A stretch of DNA of 64,000 nt from Perognathus longimembris pacificus. Lineage: Eukaryota; Chordata; Mammalia; Rodentia; Heteromyidae. Position numbers and translations under genes: made by a program. The notes beneath the pieces were generated by a model. The model was not told the origin of the DNA. It worked only from the letters and a program-made list of their open reading frames with translations, and searched no databases. The stretch spans positions 14,839,086-14,903,085 of the forward strand of contig NC_063188.1 in NCBI RefSeq assembly GCF_023159225.1, given 5' to 3'. How positions within the stretch are numbered: the stretch's first letter is position 1; the number at the start of each line of letters is the position of its first letter. Positions 21,426-33,729 of the stretch are shown here, one piece after another.

Positions 21426-21918
21426 GCTGATAAATTAGTGTAAGTAAATGTTTAAGGTTTGAACTGTTATCCACTGATCTTCGATCAGCATTTCTAGCAC
21501 ACGGTATTTCTGGATTCCTGTCGTTTGTATTCACGAGTCCCATTGCTTGCAAAGCACATCTCTCTGTGTTCAACTTGACAAGGTGACCTTTGTTGACAGT
21601 ATCCAAGCGAAAGAGAACACCTTGGAGAATAGTGGAGTTTTCTGCAGCTGCTAGCCACTGCCCCCTAGTGGAGACACAGGTTGGTGTGCACCTTGATTTA
21701 TAAACCATTCTCTGCCTTTAGACTGATCTTGATGAGCTGGGATTCTGCTACCTGCGCATTTCAGAGAGAGATGGTTGCGAAACTTGTCTTCATGTCTACA
21801 AGTTCTGAAATCCTTGGTAGACAGCCTTTCCAAAGCAACTGATGTGGGGAAACGGAGGAGCATTTTCATTTGATATTATTACAAATAAGGAAATTATTAT
21901 TTTTTAAAAAGGTTATCC
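21426..21918. other. Unique intergenic stretch
   Basis: No gene recognised; holds the CTCF-like site at 21658-21671. Confidence 0.5.
21658..21671 (-). promoter_or_regulatory. Candidate CTCF motif
   Basis: Minus strand CCACTAGGGGGCAG matches the CCASYAGRKGGCRS core fully (S=C, Y=T). It lies in unique DNA. It points opposite to the motif at 1932. Motif evidence only. Confidence 0.5.
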
Positions 21919-22101
21919 CTTAGCCAGTTGCCAATGGCTCCCACCTGTAATCTTAGCTATTCAAGAAACTGATTGGTGAGGATCGCAGTTCAAAGCCAGC
22001 CTAGGCAAGAAAGTTTGTGAGTCTCTTATCTCCAATTAACTACCAAAAAGCCAGAATTGGAGCTGTGACTCAAAGTGGTCCATCACTAGCCTTGAGCAAA
22101 A
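21919..22101 (+). mobile_element. B1-Geo SINE, 3' truncated
   Basis: B1 half and the start of Geo; ends GCCTTGAGCAAAAC, where the next SINE begins. Confidence 0.85.
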
Positions 22102-22106
22102 CAGCA

Positions 22107-22344
22107 TAGTTGGGTGCTGGTGGCTCGCGTCTGTAATCCTAGCTACTCGGAAGGCTGAGATCTGAGGATCACAGTTCAAAGGCAGCCCAGGCAGGAAAGT
22201 CCATGAGACTCATCTCCAATAACCACCTGAAAACCAGAAGTGGAGCTGTGGCTCAAAGTGGTAGAGTACTAGCCTTGAGTTCAAAAGCTCAGAGAGAGCA
22301 CCCAGGGTCTGAATTCAAGTCCTATGACTGATACATACACACAG
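22107..22344 (+). mobile_element. B1-Geo SINE
   Basis: Complete. It probably inserted into the A-rich segment of the preceding copy. Confidence 0.9.
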
Positions 22345-23359
22345 GAACAGATTATCTCAGGTCAACCAAAGCTTTACATTTTTTTTTTGCTTCTGTCTTT
22401 ATCAAAATTGCTTCCAAGGAGTTTGGCTGTTCCTACCAATAAGGAACAACCTTTCCATTCAGTGATGTCCATTAAGCCATTCTTGAATGAGTTCAAAGCT
22501 TTGGACTAAGGCCTCTTGCCTTGTCCTGGTCAGCTGGAATTCCAGGTGTTCTAGTATGTCCTCTTGTTTAGGGTTGGCTATGACAGAATTGTAGTGAATG
22601 GGTTAATTATTAGGGAGCTGATACGATGAGGCTGGAAGGAGGCAGGAATGAAGCTTTTAGAAGGGACATTCATCTTCAGCGGAATAGGTTTTGCTCCTAT
22701 TAAGAATTAGTACATGCTAGTTCCCACAAGTGGATGAATTACATAAATGTTAATGTCAACATCAGATATCATTTTGAAGAGATATGGGGAAGCATTTTCT
22801 GTTTTGAAATGTCAAAACCATTTCTCATCCATCAGGTAATAATTTTTCAATTTCCTTTTCACAAATATAGTACATTGTCAGCACGACGGAAGTCATAATT
22901 GATTTCACAGCTATGAAACCATGGGGAGTTGGAGAACTTTCTTTCTAAGGCTGAACTTGAACATGTAGGTAAGACTGCTTCCCCAAGAACCACGAATCAA
23001 TACATGAGGAGCAGACGGCGCTGACAGCAGACTGCAGACAGCAAACTACTTTATCATCTTGGGTTCGGATCAGTGCCAGATGCCAGTGAAGTAGGCCGTA
23101 AGTGACCACTTAGGGCACAAATAAGTCACTTAGTTAAAAAAAAAGGATACTTTCAATTAAATGTCAATGGCTGTTACCCCCAAACATTAGAGTGGGTCAG
23201 AAGTAGGTAAAACAAACCAAACAAACAATTTCACTAACTTAACACTCTTATCACCAAATTGAATACTCTTACCACCAAACTGCCCATCTTTTATACTTTT
23301 GACAGGAACTTAGTTGTTCAAGGAAAGCCTACTTTTCCATACATGGGAAAGAGCACAAT
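22345..23359. other. Unique intergenic stretch
   Basis: About 1 kb without SINE or recognisable gene. The frame at 22324-22509 starts in a SINE tail. Confidence 0.45.
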
Positions 23360-23586
23360 TCAAAGGGGCTTTGGAGCTCACACCTATAATCTTAGCTATC
23401 AGGAGGCTGAGATCTGAGGATCACAGTTCAAAGCCAGGCTGGGAAGAAAGTCTGTGAGAGTCTTAGCTCGGATTAACCAGCAAAAAGCTGGATGTGGGGA
23501 TAGGAGTCAAGTGGTAGAACATCAGCCTTGAGTGGAAAAGCCAAGTGAGAAAGGAAAGGTTCTAAGTTCAAGCCTCAATACTGGCA
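23360..23586 (+). mobile_element. B1-Geo SINE
   Basis: Complete, diverged. Confidence 0.85.
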
Positions 23587-24292
23587 TGTGTGCGCTCCTC
23601 CTACCAAGGGCTTGAGTGTAAATATGCTTTTCCCATGAACATGGGGATGATTTAACATTCTACAAGTGTGAAATACTAAAATACTACCTTTCTGTTTTTG
23701 CACTCTTGGCCAAACATAGATTCTTGGATTCTTGGGCCTGGACATGCTTTTGAGGATAGAAATTTTTAGAAAATATATTGATTGCAACCATCACACCCTT
23801 TTTACTTTAGAACAGACAAAGCTTCCTTGGCCATTTTCTCTGGACCTATGTATTGTTCCCCGCCTCCCCGTCCCAATCATCAGAGATTCTTGGTGAAATG
23901 CACATGTGACTTCTTGGCTCTGCAGTCTTTGGGCATGAGGTAATGGGTGGGGGGGCCCTGCTGTGGAAGCTCAAGTTCCATTTTCCAAGTGTCACAGCTG
24001 GATCTGCTCATGGAAGGAGGCCATTGGATGTCTACTTCGCTCCGAGAAACTGTGAAAGGAGCTGCTTATTATGACCAGCTTTGAGGCCATCAAAGCACAT
24101 TTGGCAAGAAGAAAAACAAGTTCTTCAGAAATGCTTCGTCTGGCCTTCAGAAAACTGTATCTGTTCCTTTTAGGTCTCAGGCTCACAATCCCTGGAAAGT
24201 ATCTGAAATAATAAAGCCACATTGCCCAAATTCTTGCAGAGGCTGCTAGATTAATTATATATATTTCCATGATTTAGTTAGGTAGTTAAGAG
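23587..24292. other. Unique intergenic stretch
   Basis: No gene recognised. The minus frame at 23992-24270 (92 codons) has no known domain. Confidence 0.45.
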
Positions 24293-24722
24293 TCATGGGG
24301 CTTGAACTCAGGGCCTAGGTGCTGTCTCTGAGCCTCTTGGTGCTCTACCACTTTGAGTAACAGCTTGACTTGCAGTTTTCTGGTGGTTCATTGGAGATGA
24401 GTCTCATGGCGGGCTGGGAATGTGGCCTAGTGGTAGAGTGCTTGCCTTGCATGCATGAAGCCCTGGGTTCGATTCCTCAGCACCACATACACAGAAAAGG
24501 CCGGAAGTGGCACTGTGGGTCAAGAGGTAGAGTGCTAGCCTTGAGCAAAAAGAAGCCAGGGGCAGTGCTCAGGCCCTGAGTTCAAGCCCCAGGACTGGCA
24601 AAAAAAAAAAAAAAGACTCATGAACTTTCCTGCCCTTTGCTGCCTGGGCTGACATTGAACCTTGATCCTCAGATCTCAGCTTCCTGAGTAGTTAGGATGA
24701 TAGGCGTGAGCTACCAGTGCCA
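24293..24722 (-). mobile_element. B1-Geo SINE split by IDL-Geo
   Basis: Host pieces are 24293-24411 and 24615-24722. The break is inside GAGTCTCATGG of the B1 half. Confidence 0.88.
24412..24614 (+). mobile_element. IDL-Geo SINE nested in B1-Geo
   Basis: Full dimer with a 14-A tail, in opposite orientation to its host. The TSD is imperfect (GAGTCTCATGG against GACTCATGA). Confidence 0.92.
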
Positions 24723-25665
24723 GGTAGGTTAATGAGATTTTAATAGGCAGTTGGTTAACAATGAATTCCCTGACAAGTATGTTTGGGAAAGTCTCAATAA
24801 TGTGCTATCCCTCTCTCCTTGGAAGACACATAATACTCATCCACATTAAAGATTCTTAGAATGGCAGTAATTATAACTGCTTCTTTTATTTTGCTCAGCT
24901 TTTCCTACATTTATTTGACCACGAAACCCCTCTTTTCACATAAGAGCTGACACTATATATATTCATTTCAATAATTTTATTGAAAGGTACAAAACAATAG
25001 TTGGTCAGGTTGCATCAGTTAATGCTGATGTTTTTAAAATGTTGAAATGAATCAGCCCTTTTGGGAAACCGAAAGGCTACCCATAAAGCATGGTCTACAA
25101 AAGACAGGGAACACGTATACTCTGTGGGGCTTTGGCTTGTTTCTCCAGCACTTATTTATCTATAACAGGTCAGAATTGCTAACAGCCTTTTTGGAAGGAC
25201 TCGGGCTATGCAAGTACTGTCTGTAACACTTCCTGTGTCTCCTTATATCCACCTGCCAAAGGGAACACCTTCCTTACTACTTCGGCCATCTTGTGATTAT
25301 ACGGGTGCTGATCTTTCCTAAGACACAGAGGGGTGTTTGTGAAGATACAGTCTCTTCTTTTAAAAACAAAATTCTGCATTAGAAGCAATTGCAGTTTTTT
25401 TAAAAAACAGTCTGTTGTAAAAACTGGAGTGGGTTATCTAGCTATTGTAGTGGAGGCAAAACAAGTTTTCAGAGCTGACACTGTATTTTGGAAGAATGAT
25501 TTCCTACAGGTTCAGAGATATTGAACCAAGTCCATGCAAGCACTTTGATGCCACTTGGAAATTTTGTGATGATTAACACCTTCCAGAAGATTTGTGTTTT
25601 CTAGCAACATCTCTGTGCAAACATGCAACTTCATTCTCTTAACATATATATGTATATATTTTTTT
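24723..25665. other. Intergenic stretch with a possible retrocopy
   Basis: Mostly unrecognised. On the minus strand about 25390-24960 ends in TTTCAATAAAATTATTG, a polyadenylation-like signal. The minus frame 25206-25388 has no identified family. Confidence 0.35.
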
Positions 25666-25750
25666 TAAAAAAATTTTTAGTACTGGGGATCAAACCCAAG
25701 ATGTTGCATTTGCTAGGCAAACACTTTGCCACTGAGCTACATCCCAGCCC
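25666..25750 (-). mobile_element. ID-type SINE
   Basis: Single tRNA-Ala-like monomer. Minus strand GGGCTGGGATGTAGCTCAGT, B box GTTTGATCC, then an A/T-rich tail. Confidence 0.88.
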
Positions 25751-25811
25751 GGTCTTACCTGATCTTAACCCTCTCATGAGATCCTATTTCCATAGAGAAA
25801 AGAAATGAGCC

Positions 25812-26014
25812 AGGGCTGGGATTGTGGCCTAGTGGTAGAGTGCTTGCCTCATATACATGAAGCTCTGGGTTCAATTCCTCAGCACTACATATATAGAAAA
25901 AGCCAGAGATGGCACTGTGGCTCAAGTGGCAGAGTGCTAGCCTTGAGCAAAAAGAAGCCAGGGACATTGCTCAGGCCCTGAGTTCAAGCCCAGGAAAAAG
26001 AAAAGAAAAGAAAG
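25812..26014 (+). mobile_element. IDL-Geo SINE
   Basis: Full dimer, (GAAAA)n tail. Flanks AAAAGAAATGAGCCA and AAAAGAAAGGGGCCA form a likely TSD. Confidence 0.92.
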
Positions 26015-26495
26015 GGGCCAACTTCACCTCTTTAAGATGACTCAGTCTTTTCTGCTTTAGCAATCTCTTTTAGATAATACCTCATTTGGTCCTGTATTGT
26101 CAGAATTTAGTGACTCTATGAGAGACACCTCAACTTCTAGAGATCCCACCCATCTTTATGCTCCCTTATCCCCCTTTAGCCATGTGCTTACCTCTTTTTC
26201 TTTCTTCCTCTCATATTTCCTCTTCCTTCATTCTCTTCTCCTCTTCCTCTTCCCTCCTCCTCATGAGGGCTATGACATATTGCAGGAAGCAGCAGAGAAG
26301 TGCTTTGTCACACTGTATACCCAGAACAATTGGTGCATGCGTCATTGTGAGAATACCATATCTGTCAGAAGCATATGGGGAAATTATGTTAATTAAAGAT
26401 ATTTTTTCTGCTGGGAAAAGTATCTTTTAGAGTGAAAGTATCACTGAGTAGATGACTGGGCATTCTCATTATTCTAGTTGAATATGATAAGAAAC

Positions 26496-26537
26496 CTGGG
26501 GACATAGCTCAGTGGTACAGTCTTCCCTAGTACCAGA
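26496..26537 (+). mobile_element. ID-like SINE fragment
   Basis: GGGGACATAGCTCAGTGGTA then an abrupt junction to CCCTAGTACCAGAG; the middle of the ID is deleted. Confidence 0.6.
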
Positions 26538-26640
26538 GGGAGGGGGGGGGGCAAGAGAGAAGAGGAGAAAGGGTCAAGCAAGGGAGGAAACAAGGAATAA
26601 AGGAAGGAGAGAGGGAAAGAAGGAGAAAAGGAAGGAAAGT
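26538..26640. repeat. Purine-rich (GA) tract
   Basis: About 100 bp of almost pure G/A on the + strand, following the ID remnant, probably its expanded tail. Confidence 0.85.
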
Positions 26641-27061
26641 CTTTTACAAATTTGCTTTAATGTGTGAAGTAGAGCGAAACTCAGCACATTGACTATTACA
26701 TAGAGAACAGCTATAATACCATGCCACTGCGAGGAAGTTGAGCAGCATCATTTTTAATTATTTTTTTTCATTTTATTGTAGGATGCTTTGATCCAATTTA
26801 TTTATAAAGCCAGTGAAAGGCCCTATATATCTCTGATGACAGCAGACTGAACAATAGGGAAAGGAGTTGCATTTCGTGTGCAATGACAAGTTAGATTAAC
26901 CCACAGGAATGTGTTATTTATATGATGTGATGTCTGGCTTCATCATTTGGTAAAATGCCTGCTATTTATGTTCATACCTTTTTATTTTTCTATTTTGTGT
27001 GGTTGTTCAAAAAGCAAGTTAACAAATATACTATATATTTTTGAGAGAAAATTATTGAAAG
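26641..27061. other. Unique intergenic stretch
   Basis: AT-rich, no gene recognised. Confidence 0.45.
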
Positions 27062-27298
27062 GAGCTGGGTACTGATGGCTCACGCTTGTCATCCTAGCTA
27101 CTCAGGAGGCTGAGATCTGAGGATCATGGTTCAAAGCCAGCCTGGACAGGAAAGTTTGTGAGAGTCTGATCTCCAATTTAACTACCCAAAACACAGAAAT
27201 GGAGTTGTGGCTCCACTGTAGACTGATAACCTTGAACCGGAAAGGTCAGGGACAACACCCAGGACTCGAGTTCAAGCCCCAGGACCAGCACCAAAAAA
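27062..27298 (+). mobile_element. B1-Geo SINE
   Basis: Complete; flanked by AAAATTATTG on both sides as a TSD. Confidence 0.9.
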
Positions 27299-27562
27299 AA
27301 ATTATTGCAAGTAAAGGATTTTTACAGGCCAACCTCTACCTGTCCAATTAAGAGATCCAAACCTATGTTCTCCAATGAGAAGGTAGCGGCTCAATGATGG
27401 TGATTGGAGACTAATACATGGCTGGGATTCATCTTTCTAAAACATTTTACCCCATTGTGATGTGTGTGTGTTCGAGTTCTAGTATTAGGTCTGTATCTCC
27501 TGCTCTTTGTTCTCTTAGTGTCAGCCTTGCTTCCATCTGTGAACAGCTTCATGCCATACTGG

Positions 27563-27798
27563 GTTTTTTTGGTCGATCTTGGTGCTTGAACTCAGAGCCT
27601 GGGCGCTGTCCCTGAGCTTTTTTACTCAAGGCTAGCGCTCTACCACTTTGAGACACAGCAGCACTTCCGGTTTTCTGGTGGTTCATTAGAGAGAAGAGTT
27701 TCATGGGCTTTCCTGCCCAGGCTGGTTTTGAACCATGATCCTCAGATCTCAGCCTCCTGAGTAGCTAGGATGACAGGTGTGAGCCACCAGTGCCCAGC
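27563..27798 (-). mobile_element. B1-Geo SINE
   Basis: Complete, near consensus. Flanks CTTCATGCCATAC and CTTCATCCCATAC form a one-mismatch TSD. Confidence 0.92.
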
Positions 27799-27999
27799 TT
27801 CATCCCATACACGTTCAAATCCACAGATGCCTGGGAAGCTTTCTCCCCACGAGTGACCACTGGAGCCATCTCCACTGGGCAAACAGTTGGACATGTCTGT
27901 CCTTCAAGGCTATAGATAGCCCTGTGAGCTTGTAATTACATGGCTACAAGACCCGCATTGCTTGGTACCTGATGTATGCTCAGAAAAGTCCATTCTAGA

Positions 28000-28090
28000 C
28001 ACTAGGGGGTGCTGTTCAGTGGCAAAACAGGCAATTAGCATGCAGCAAGCTCTAAGTTCAATCCTCATCACATTCTTCCCCCCCACCACC
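28000..28090 (+). mobile_element. ID-like SINE, diverged
   Basis: GTTCAGTGGCAAAACAGGC and AAGTTCAATCCTCATCAC are recognisable as A- and B-box regions. Confidence 0.55.
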
Positions 28091-28758
28091 ACCAAGAAAA
28101 GAAAAAAGAACTAATCCGTTTTAGTTGAGAAAGGACAAGGAAGGAACAGAGCCCATACAGAGAGGCCATGGGAAAGTAAATGTGAAGGGGGGAGAGGCGG
28201 AGGGGGGAGCATGTCAATGAGGATCAACTTCTGACTTTCTGCCATTGCGCGAGTCCATCTGGCTGTGACTTGTTCATTTGTAAGCATGAATATTTCCTGC
28301 TTTGTCCTCTCCTTTTATCCCCGGGAATGAAGGGGCAAGGGAAGGAACAAGTGGCAGCTGTTTAACATCCAGCTCTCGCTGCTTTACTGACAACGGAGGA
28401 AGAAGAGGAATGCATTCATGTTAATTGAGCACCTGCTATCCGCTAGCTACCCAGAAATGTCCGCATCCCCAAGTCAGTACTACTACTTGGAGAGGGGTTG
28501 AAATAACCCACCCTCCAGAGCCACAGCTTGCTGGGAGAGAAAGAACCAAAATAAAGCCACAAAGTCCTACAGCAAGCTCACTTGGCTTGTGTGTTCGTTA
28601 TGTTCTGTTTTTGGACAGATGTAGAAGCTGAGAATTCAGGGCAAACCATTCTCTCCCAAATCCCACAGCTAGTTTAGGGTAGAGCAGAGTTTGGGTTCTC
28701 TCAGAAAGAAACCATGCTCACTTCTTGTATCTGTATGGCATACAAAAGAAAGAAAAGA
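28091..28758. other. Unique intergenic stretch
   Basis: No gene recognised; G-rich patch near 28188-28210. Confidence 0.45.
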
Positions 28759-28842
28759 GGGGGCTGGGATATAGCTTGGTGGCAAAGCGCTTTGCCTACC
28801 AAGTACAACGTCCTGGATTCGATCCCCAGTACTGAAGAAGTA
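28759..28842 (+). mobile_element. ID-type SINE
   Basis: Single monomer: GGGCTGGGATATAGCTTGGT, B box ATTCGATCC, short A-rich tail. Confidence 0.88.
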
Positions 28843-29782
28843 AAGACAAATCAAAAAGAAAGAAAGAAAAAGGGATGTCTTTTTTGAGGGGTCTAATTTT
28901 GCTAGGGCATTTCTGTCCCTGTATATCAGATATTAAACTTGTGGGCCCATTATATTTCCAGAGGAACTCAATTATAAAGGGAAACACAATGTTCCCATTT
29001 CTCCTTGGTGGCTGCCTACATTAGGGGAAGGAGAAAAAAAGGAAAGAAAACAAAAGAAAGGAAAAAAAAAGGAGACAAAGACAACTGAAAGGCAGACATT
29101 TCTAGAGCTCAAATGATAAAAATGATAGTCTCACTTGGAATTTATCTTAATGAGCAAGACTCAATCAATAGAAAGTGACAGATAAGATAATTTAAAGTTC
29201 AAGTTTCCTGCTTCTGTTTCTTTGAAGCAACTTTTTGATCTTTTTTTCTTTTTTGCTCAGCTGTATTACGGTGCTGCATAAAGAAGATTGAACACCGAAT
29301 AGCACATTAATATGTTATTGACATCTTTCTTTTTTCATATTGTACATGTTGATTGTAAAACTGTCCAGAGAGACTGATAACTGTAATATATTACAGTTCC
29401 TCAACTTCAAATTAATTTCATAACAGTATAGTAGAGCCGCATATGCCATGCTCCAAGAAGTTATCTCCAAGTAGGTAATATTCATTTTCTTTGAAACCTT
29501 AGGTCTGGTTATTTTATTTATTGGCTAATCTAGCTAGACTTTTTACTTCCCTATGCTCCATTACTTCATGCGGTTATCACCACTGCCTGTGACGGATCAA
29601 AGCCCGCAGCAGGTAGCCTGAGTGATTGTGCGCATGCCCCGAGGGTAAGCAGCCCAAAGCTTCCTGTGAGCAAGAGGACCCGGATTTGGGAATTCATCTC
29701 TTTAATTCTCAACTCCCAGTCCCAGCTGGAGTCACATAGTTGGCCTACATTAATGACCACAGAAAAGGATGAAGCCAGCCAG
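28843..29782. other. Unique intergenic stretch
   Basis: About 0.9 kb with purine runs at 28856-28872 and 29025-29076, then AT-rich unique DNA. No gene recognised. Confidence 0.45.
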
Positions 29783-30008
29783 GCACTGGTGGCTCACACC
29801 TGTAATCCTAGCTTAATCAGGAGGCTGAGAACTGAGGATCATGGTTCAAAGCTAGCAGGGGCAGGAAAGTCCATGAGACTTTTACCTCCAATGAACCACC
29901 AGAAAACCAGAAGTGGAGCTGTGGCTCAAATGGTAGAGCACTAGCCTTGAGGAAAAAAATGCTAAGGGACAGCGATCAGGCTCTGAGTTCAAGCCCCCTC
30001 CTGCACTT
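29783..30008 (+). mobile_element. B1-Geo SINE
   Basis: Complete, GCCAGGCACTGGTGGCTCAC head. Confidence 0.9.
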
Positions 30009-30339
30009 TAAGTTACATGTAGTTCCTGGTTCACATAGGCTTCACACAGATAGTGTCTATGATGTTGAAGTATATATGAAGAATATCATCAAGGGAAAGA
30101 AGTTAATGTTGACAGGTCTGCTCTAGCCCCCAACTGTGTCGGATCTTGAAAGAAGAATAGAATATTGATTCAAATCTGGGAGAAGGGAAGACATTTCTCA
30201 GAAGAATTTGCAAAGATAAATGTTCATTGCTTTCATATGGTACAATGATCTACAAAGGGAGGACTGTGAACTTTCTAGTGTTCTGCACTTGTCTCAATTT
30301 TACAGGACTAGCCAGACACTCTTAAAATACCCAAAGATC

Positions 30340-30585
30340 GCTGAGCATTACTGGCTCATGCCTGTAATTGTAGCTACTCAAGAGACTGAGTTCGGAGGAT
30401 CACAGTTCGAAGCCAGCCCAGACAGAAAAGTCCATGAGACTCTAATTTCCATTAAATTACACAAAATAGCTGGAAGTGGAGCTGTGGCTCAAGTGGTAGA
30501 GCACTAGCCTTGAGCACAAAAGCTCAAGGAAAGCACCTAGACCCTGAGTTCAAGTCTCAGGTCTGAGACAGACACACAAAAAACA
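30340..30585 (+). mobile_element. B1-Geo SINE
   Basis: Complete; ends AAGTCTCAGGTCTGAGACAG then an A-rich tail. Confidence 0.88.
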
Positions 30586-30729
30586 AAGCCCAAATCTTAG
30601 TGTGTTGTAGCAGAAATGCTTATTGATTTTGCTTTCTATATTGTATTTGTTCTCTAAAAATCTTATTCATGGAAGTTCTATGCATTTCAAATTATGCATT
30701 ACCCAACATTTAAAATGAGGACCTCAAGA

Positions 30730-30840
30730 GCTTGGCATGCGCACACACGCGCATACAACCTCAGCCACTTGAGAGGCTGATGAAGGAGGACTATGAGGCC
30801 AGCCCAGGCAACACAGTGACCCTCTGTCTCAAAAACAGAG
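30730..30840 (+). mobile_element. B1 monomer SINE
   Basis: Single 7SL-derived unit ending AGTGACCCTCTGTCTCAAAA, without a Geo tail; older standard B1 form. Confidence 0.75.
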
Positions 30841-30846
30841 AAATCC

Positions 30847-31075
30847 TGGGGCTGGTGGTTCACCCCTGTAATCCTAGCTACTCAGGTCACTGAGTTATGA
30901 GAATCATGGTTCAAAGCCAGCCAGGGCAGGAAAGTTCATGACACTCTTATCTCCAATGAACCACCAAAAAACTGGAAGTGGCACTGTGACTCAAAGTGGT
31001 AGAGCGCTAGCCTTGAGCAAAAGAACTCAAGGACAGTGCCCAGGCCCTGAGATCAAGCCCCATGACCCACAAAAA
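30847..31075 (+). mobile_element. B1-Geo SINE
   Basis: Complete, follows the B1 monomer directly. Confidence 0.9.
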
Positions 31076-31093
31076 ATGGGGAGGGGGGATTAA

Positions 31094-31270
31094 AATGATG
31101 CTCATCAATAGGAATAAATATGGTGTGAACAAAATGTGTTCTATTCTCACAATGGCATGCTTCAAAGCAATGAGCCTAGATGGACTATAATCCCTTCTAA
31201 TATGGATGAATGTCCTAATGTTGAATTAAAGAAGCCAGACTGCAGAAATGGCCTCTCAAGTTCCCATGAC
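31094..31270 (+). mobile_element. L1 3' UTR-like fragment
   Basis: Decayed; AATATGGATGAATGTCCTAA followed by GAATTAAAGAAGCCAG resembles the common L1 3' region (ATGGATGAA...AAGCCAG). Confidence 0.5.
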
Positions 31271-31525
31271 CCTGCTGTATAAGTACCTTTTCCCCGTTGT
31301 TCAAGCAAACAACCAAACTAGGGACAGAAATTCTGCAGATGTAATTAAAGTTCCAAATCCAATACCTGAAGATAGGGAGATTATTCAGGTAGTGATGACT
31401 TCATCTCCTGGGTATTTGGTTTTTGGTTTAAAGCAGAGTATATTCTTGGGGTGCTTGCAGAAGAGCAAGTCCGAGTTGAAGCATGAGAAAAAGTCAGGGT
31501 TACTGACAAAAAGAAAAGCAATCTT

Positions 31526-31730
31526 TTTTTTTTTTTTGGCCAGTCCTGGGGCTTGGACTCAGGGTCTGAGCACTGCCCTGGCCTCCTTTTGCTCAAGGCT
31601 AGCACTCTGCCACTTGAGCCACAGCGCCGCTTCTGGCCGTTTTCTGTATATGTGGTGCTGGGGAATTGAACCCAGGGCCTCATGTATACGAGGCAAGCAC
31701 TCTTGCCACTAGGCCATATCCTCAGCCCCA
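31526..31730 (-). mobile_element. IDL-Geo SINE with perfect TSD
   Basis: Full dimer. TSD AAAAGCAATCTT at 31514-31525 and 31733-31744. Confidence 0.95.
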
Positions 31731-31744
31731 ATAAAAGCAATCTT

Positions 31745-32354
31745 GACCTAAGGAATGTTGGTGGCCTCTAGTTGCTGGAAGTGACCCTGCTTGACAGCCA
31801 GTACGAAAATGCAATCCTTAGGCTTGTAAGGGCAAAGAAATGAATTCTTCCCACAGTGGAGAGCTTGCAAAGAGGCGCTGACTGCTCACATCTTGGTTGT
31901 AGTTGATGCCTTGATTTGAGCCCAGGAAGGCCTTGGGAAAAGAATGCAGTCATTTTGTGCCTGTATTTTTGACCTCCAGAAACTGAGATAATTGAGTTGT
32001 GTTGTTTTAAGTGGCAGAGTATGTGGCAATTTGTTATACAACAATATAAAATGAATACCCTATGATATGATTTATGTAAAGTCCAAAAGCAGGCAAAAGT
32101 AATCTAGGCTGATAATAAATCAAAATAGTAGCCACTGTTTATTGACTGGAAATAGGGCACAAGAGAGGCTGTTGAGGTGAAGGCAAAGTTTCTTGATATT
32201 AAAGCTGATTGTACATGTGTGTTTACTTTATGAGAATCCATTAGCTGTGTGCTTATTGTGTGTTCATTTTTCCATATATATCATAGTTCTAGTTGCTTTT
32301 CTAAAAAAAAATCCCATGGGAACACCATGTTTTATTTATTTACTTACTTATTAT
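31745..32354. other. Unique intergenic stretch
   Basis: No gene recognised. Confidence 0.45.
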
Positions 32355-32596
32355 TTTTGTGTTTTTCCTGATCCTTGGACTTAAACTCTGGGCCTAAGTA
32401 GATGTCTCTGAGCTTTCTCGCTCAAGGCTGCTGCTGTACAACTGGAAGAGCCACAGCCACTTCCAGTTTTCTGGTGGTTCACTAAACCTAAGGGTCTCAT
32501 GGACTTTCCTGCCCAGGCTGGCTTCAAGCCTTGATCGTCACATCTTAGTCTCCCAAGTAGCTAGGATTACAGGTGTGAGGCACTAGCTCCTGGCTC
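32355..32596 (-). mobile_element. B1-Geo SINE
   Basis: Complete, diverged Geo half. Confidence 0.87.
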
Positions 32597-32702
32597 CACA
32601 TTTTGTTTTTATGTGTGTATTTGTAGGTATACTTGCCTGTGATCAAGTCCTACCACCCCACTCTAAGGCCAGTCAACTTAGCAGGGAACAAGACTGACAC
32701 CA

Positions 32703-32927
32703 AGTCAGGAGTTGGTGGTCCATTCCTGTCATCCTAGCTACTCAGAAGCTGAGATCTAGGATCGTGCTTTGAACCCAGTCTGGGCAGGAAAGTCCATGAG
32801 ACTCTTACCTCCAATTAATCACAACAAATACTAGAAGTAGAGCTGTAGCTCAAGTGGTAGAGCTGCTAGCTTTGAGCAGAAGAAGCTCGGGAACAGCACC
32901 CAGTCCTTGAGTTTAAGCCCGGGACTT

Positions 32928-32929
<2 letters not shown>
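32703..32929 (+). mobile_element. B1-Geo SINE with CA-repeat tail
   Basis: Complete; ends TTTAAGCCCGGGACTTGTA, then (CA)n. Confidence 0.9.

Positions 32930-32984
<55 letters not shown>
32930..32984. repeat. (CA)27 microsatellite
   Basis: 54 bp occupying the tail of the preceding SINE. Confidence 0.98.
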
Positions 32985-32986
<2 letters not shown>

Positions 32987-33729
32987 GCCTTTTCTATTAC
33001 AGTTGCCTGTTTCTCCCAGGGCCTTTTTGATGTCTACAATGGCATATATGATCATGTATTGATTATACACTGGGTTTAGGGAATCCTCTGAGTTGTGACA
33101 CTTTGGTAGAAATGGCGGTTCTTTATTTCTTTTCTTCCCCGAAGATATTTCTGGAGATTGCCAGGCGTGGTAGGATAGTCTGTCAAACTTTCCCAGGAGT
33201 GGCTGGCTTCTCAGAACTACCCACCCAGTCTCTTCTTGGAGGTTTGAGTAAGCCTAGCTATGAGCTTCGTTTATTATATGAATTTCAGCTTGCTCTCAAT
33301 ATGATCCCCCTGTAGAGATTATATTAATAACCTCGGTGCAAGTGCTGTAGACATGGAAAGTGAAATCCAATCTCTGTCCAGGAGATTCCAACCCTCAAGA
33401 CAGAAGGGCAAAAGGCAGCCATCGAATAGCAAAAGACTTACAATGGAGGCAGCTGACTCCAGCATGGACTGGACTCAGGATTCACAGCATGCCAGGGTGA
33501 GCCTTTGACCTGGCTTTCCAAAGGCACCTCAGGTTACTGAGATAAAAGAACAGCCTGAGGTCCCAACCGAAAGCCCCACAGGACCTCTGAGAAAGGAGGG
33601 GCAGGAAAAGGTCTTGCTCCAGCACGGATTGCTTTGGCATTGGGAAGGTTTCTATTCTTTTCCAAGTGCAATATTCTGCAAATATTCTTCAGAGAGACTT
33701 CTACATTGTCATTCAGCTTCTTTTCTCCT
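32985..33729. other. Unique intergenic stretch
   Basis: No gene recognised. A weak B1-like phrase (GCCAGGCGTGGTAGGATAG) lies at about 33160. Confidence 0.45.

Noticed and set aside
31248..31712. 154-codon plus-strand frame
   Set aside because: Its second half is a reversed IDL-Geo SINE and its first half is L1-derived and unique sequence with no domain.
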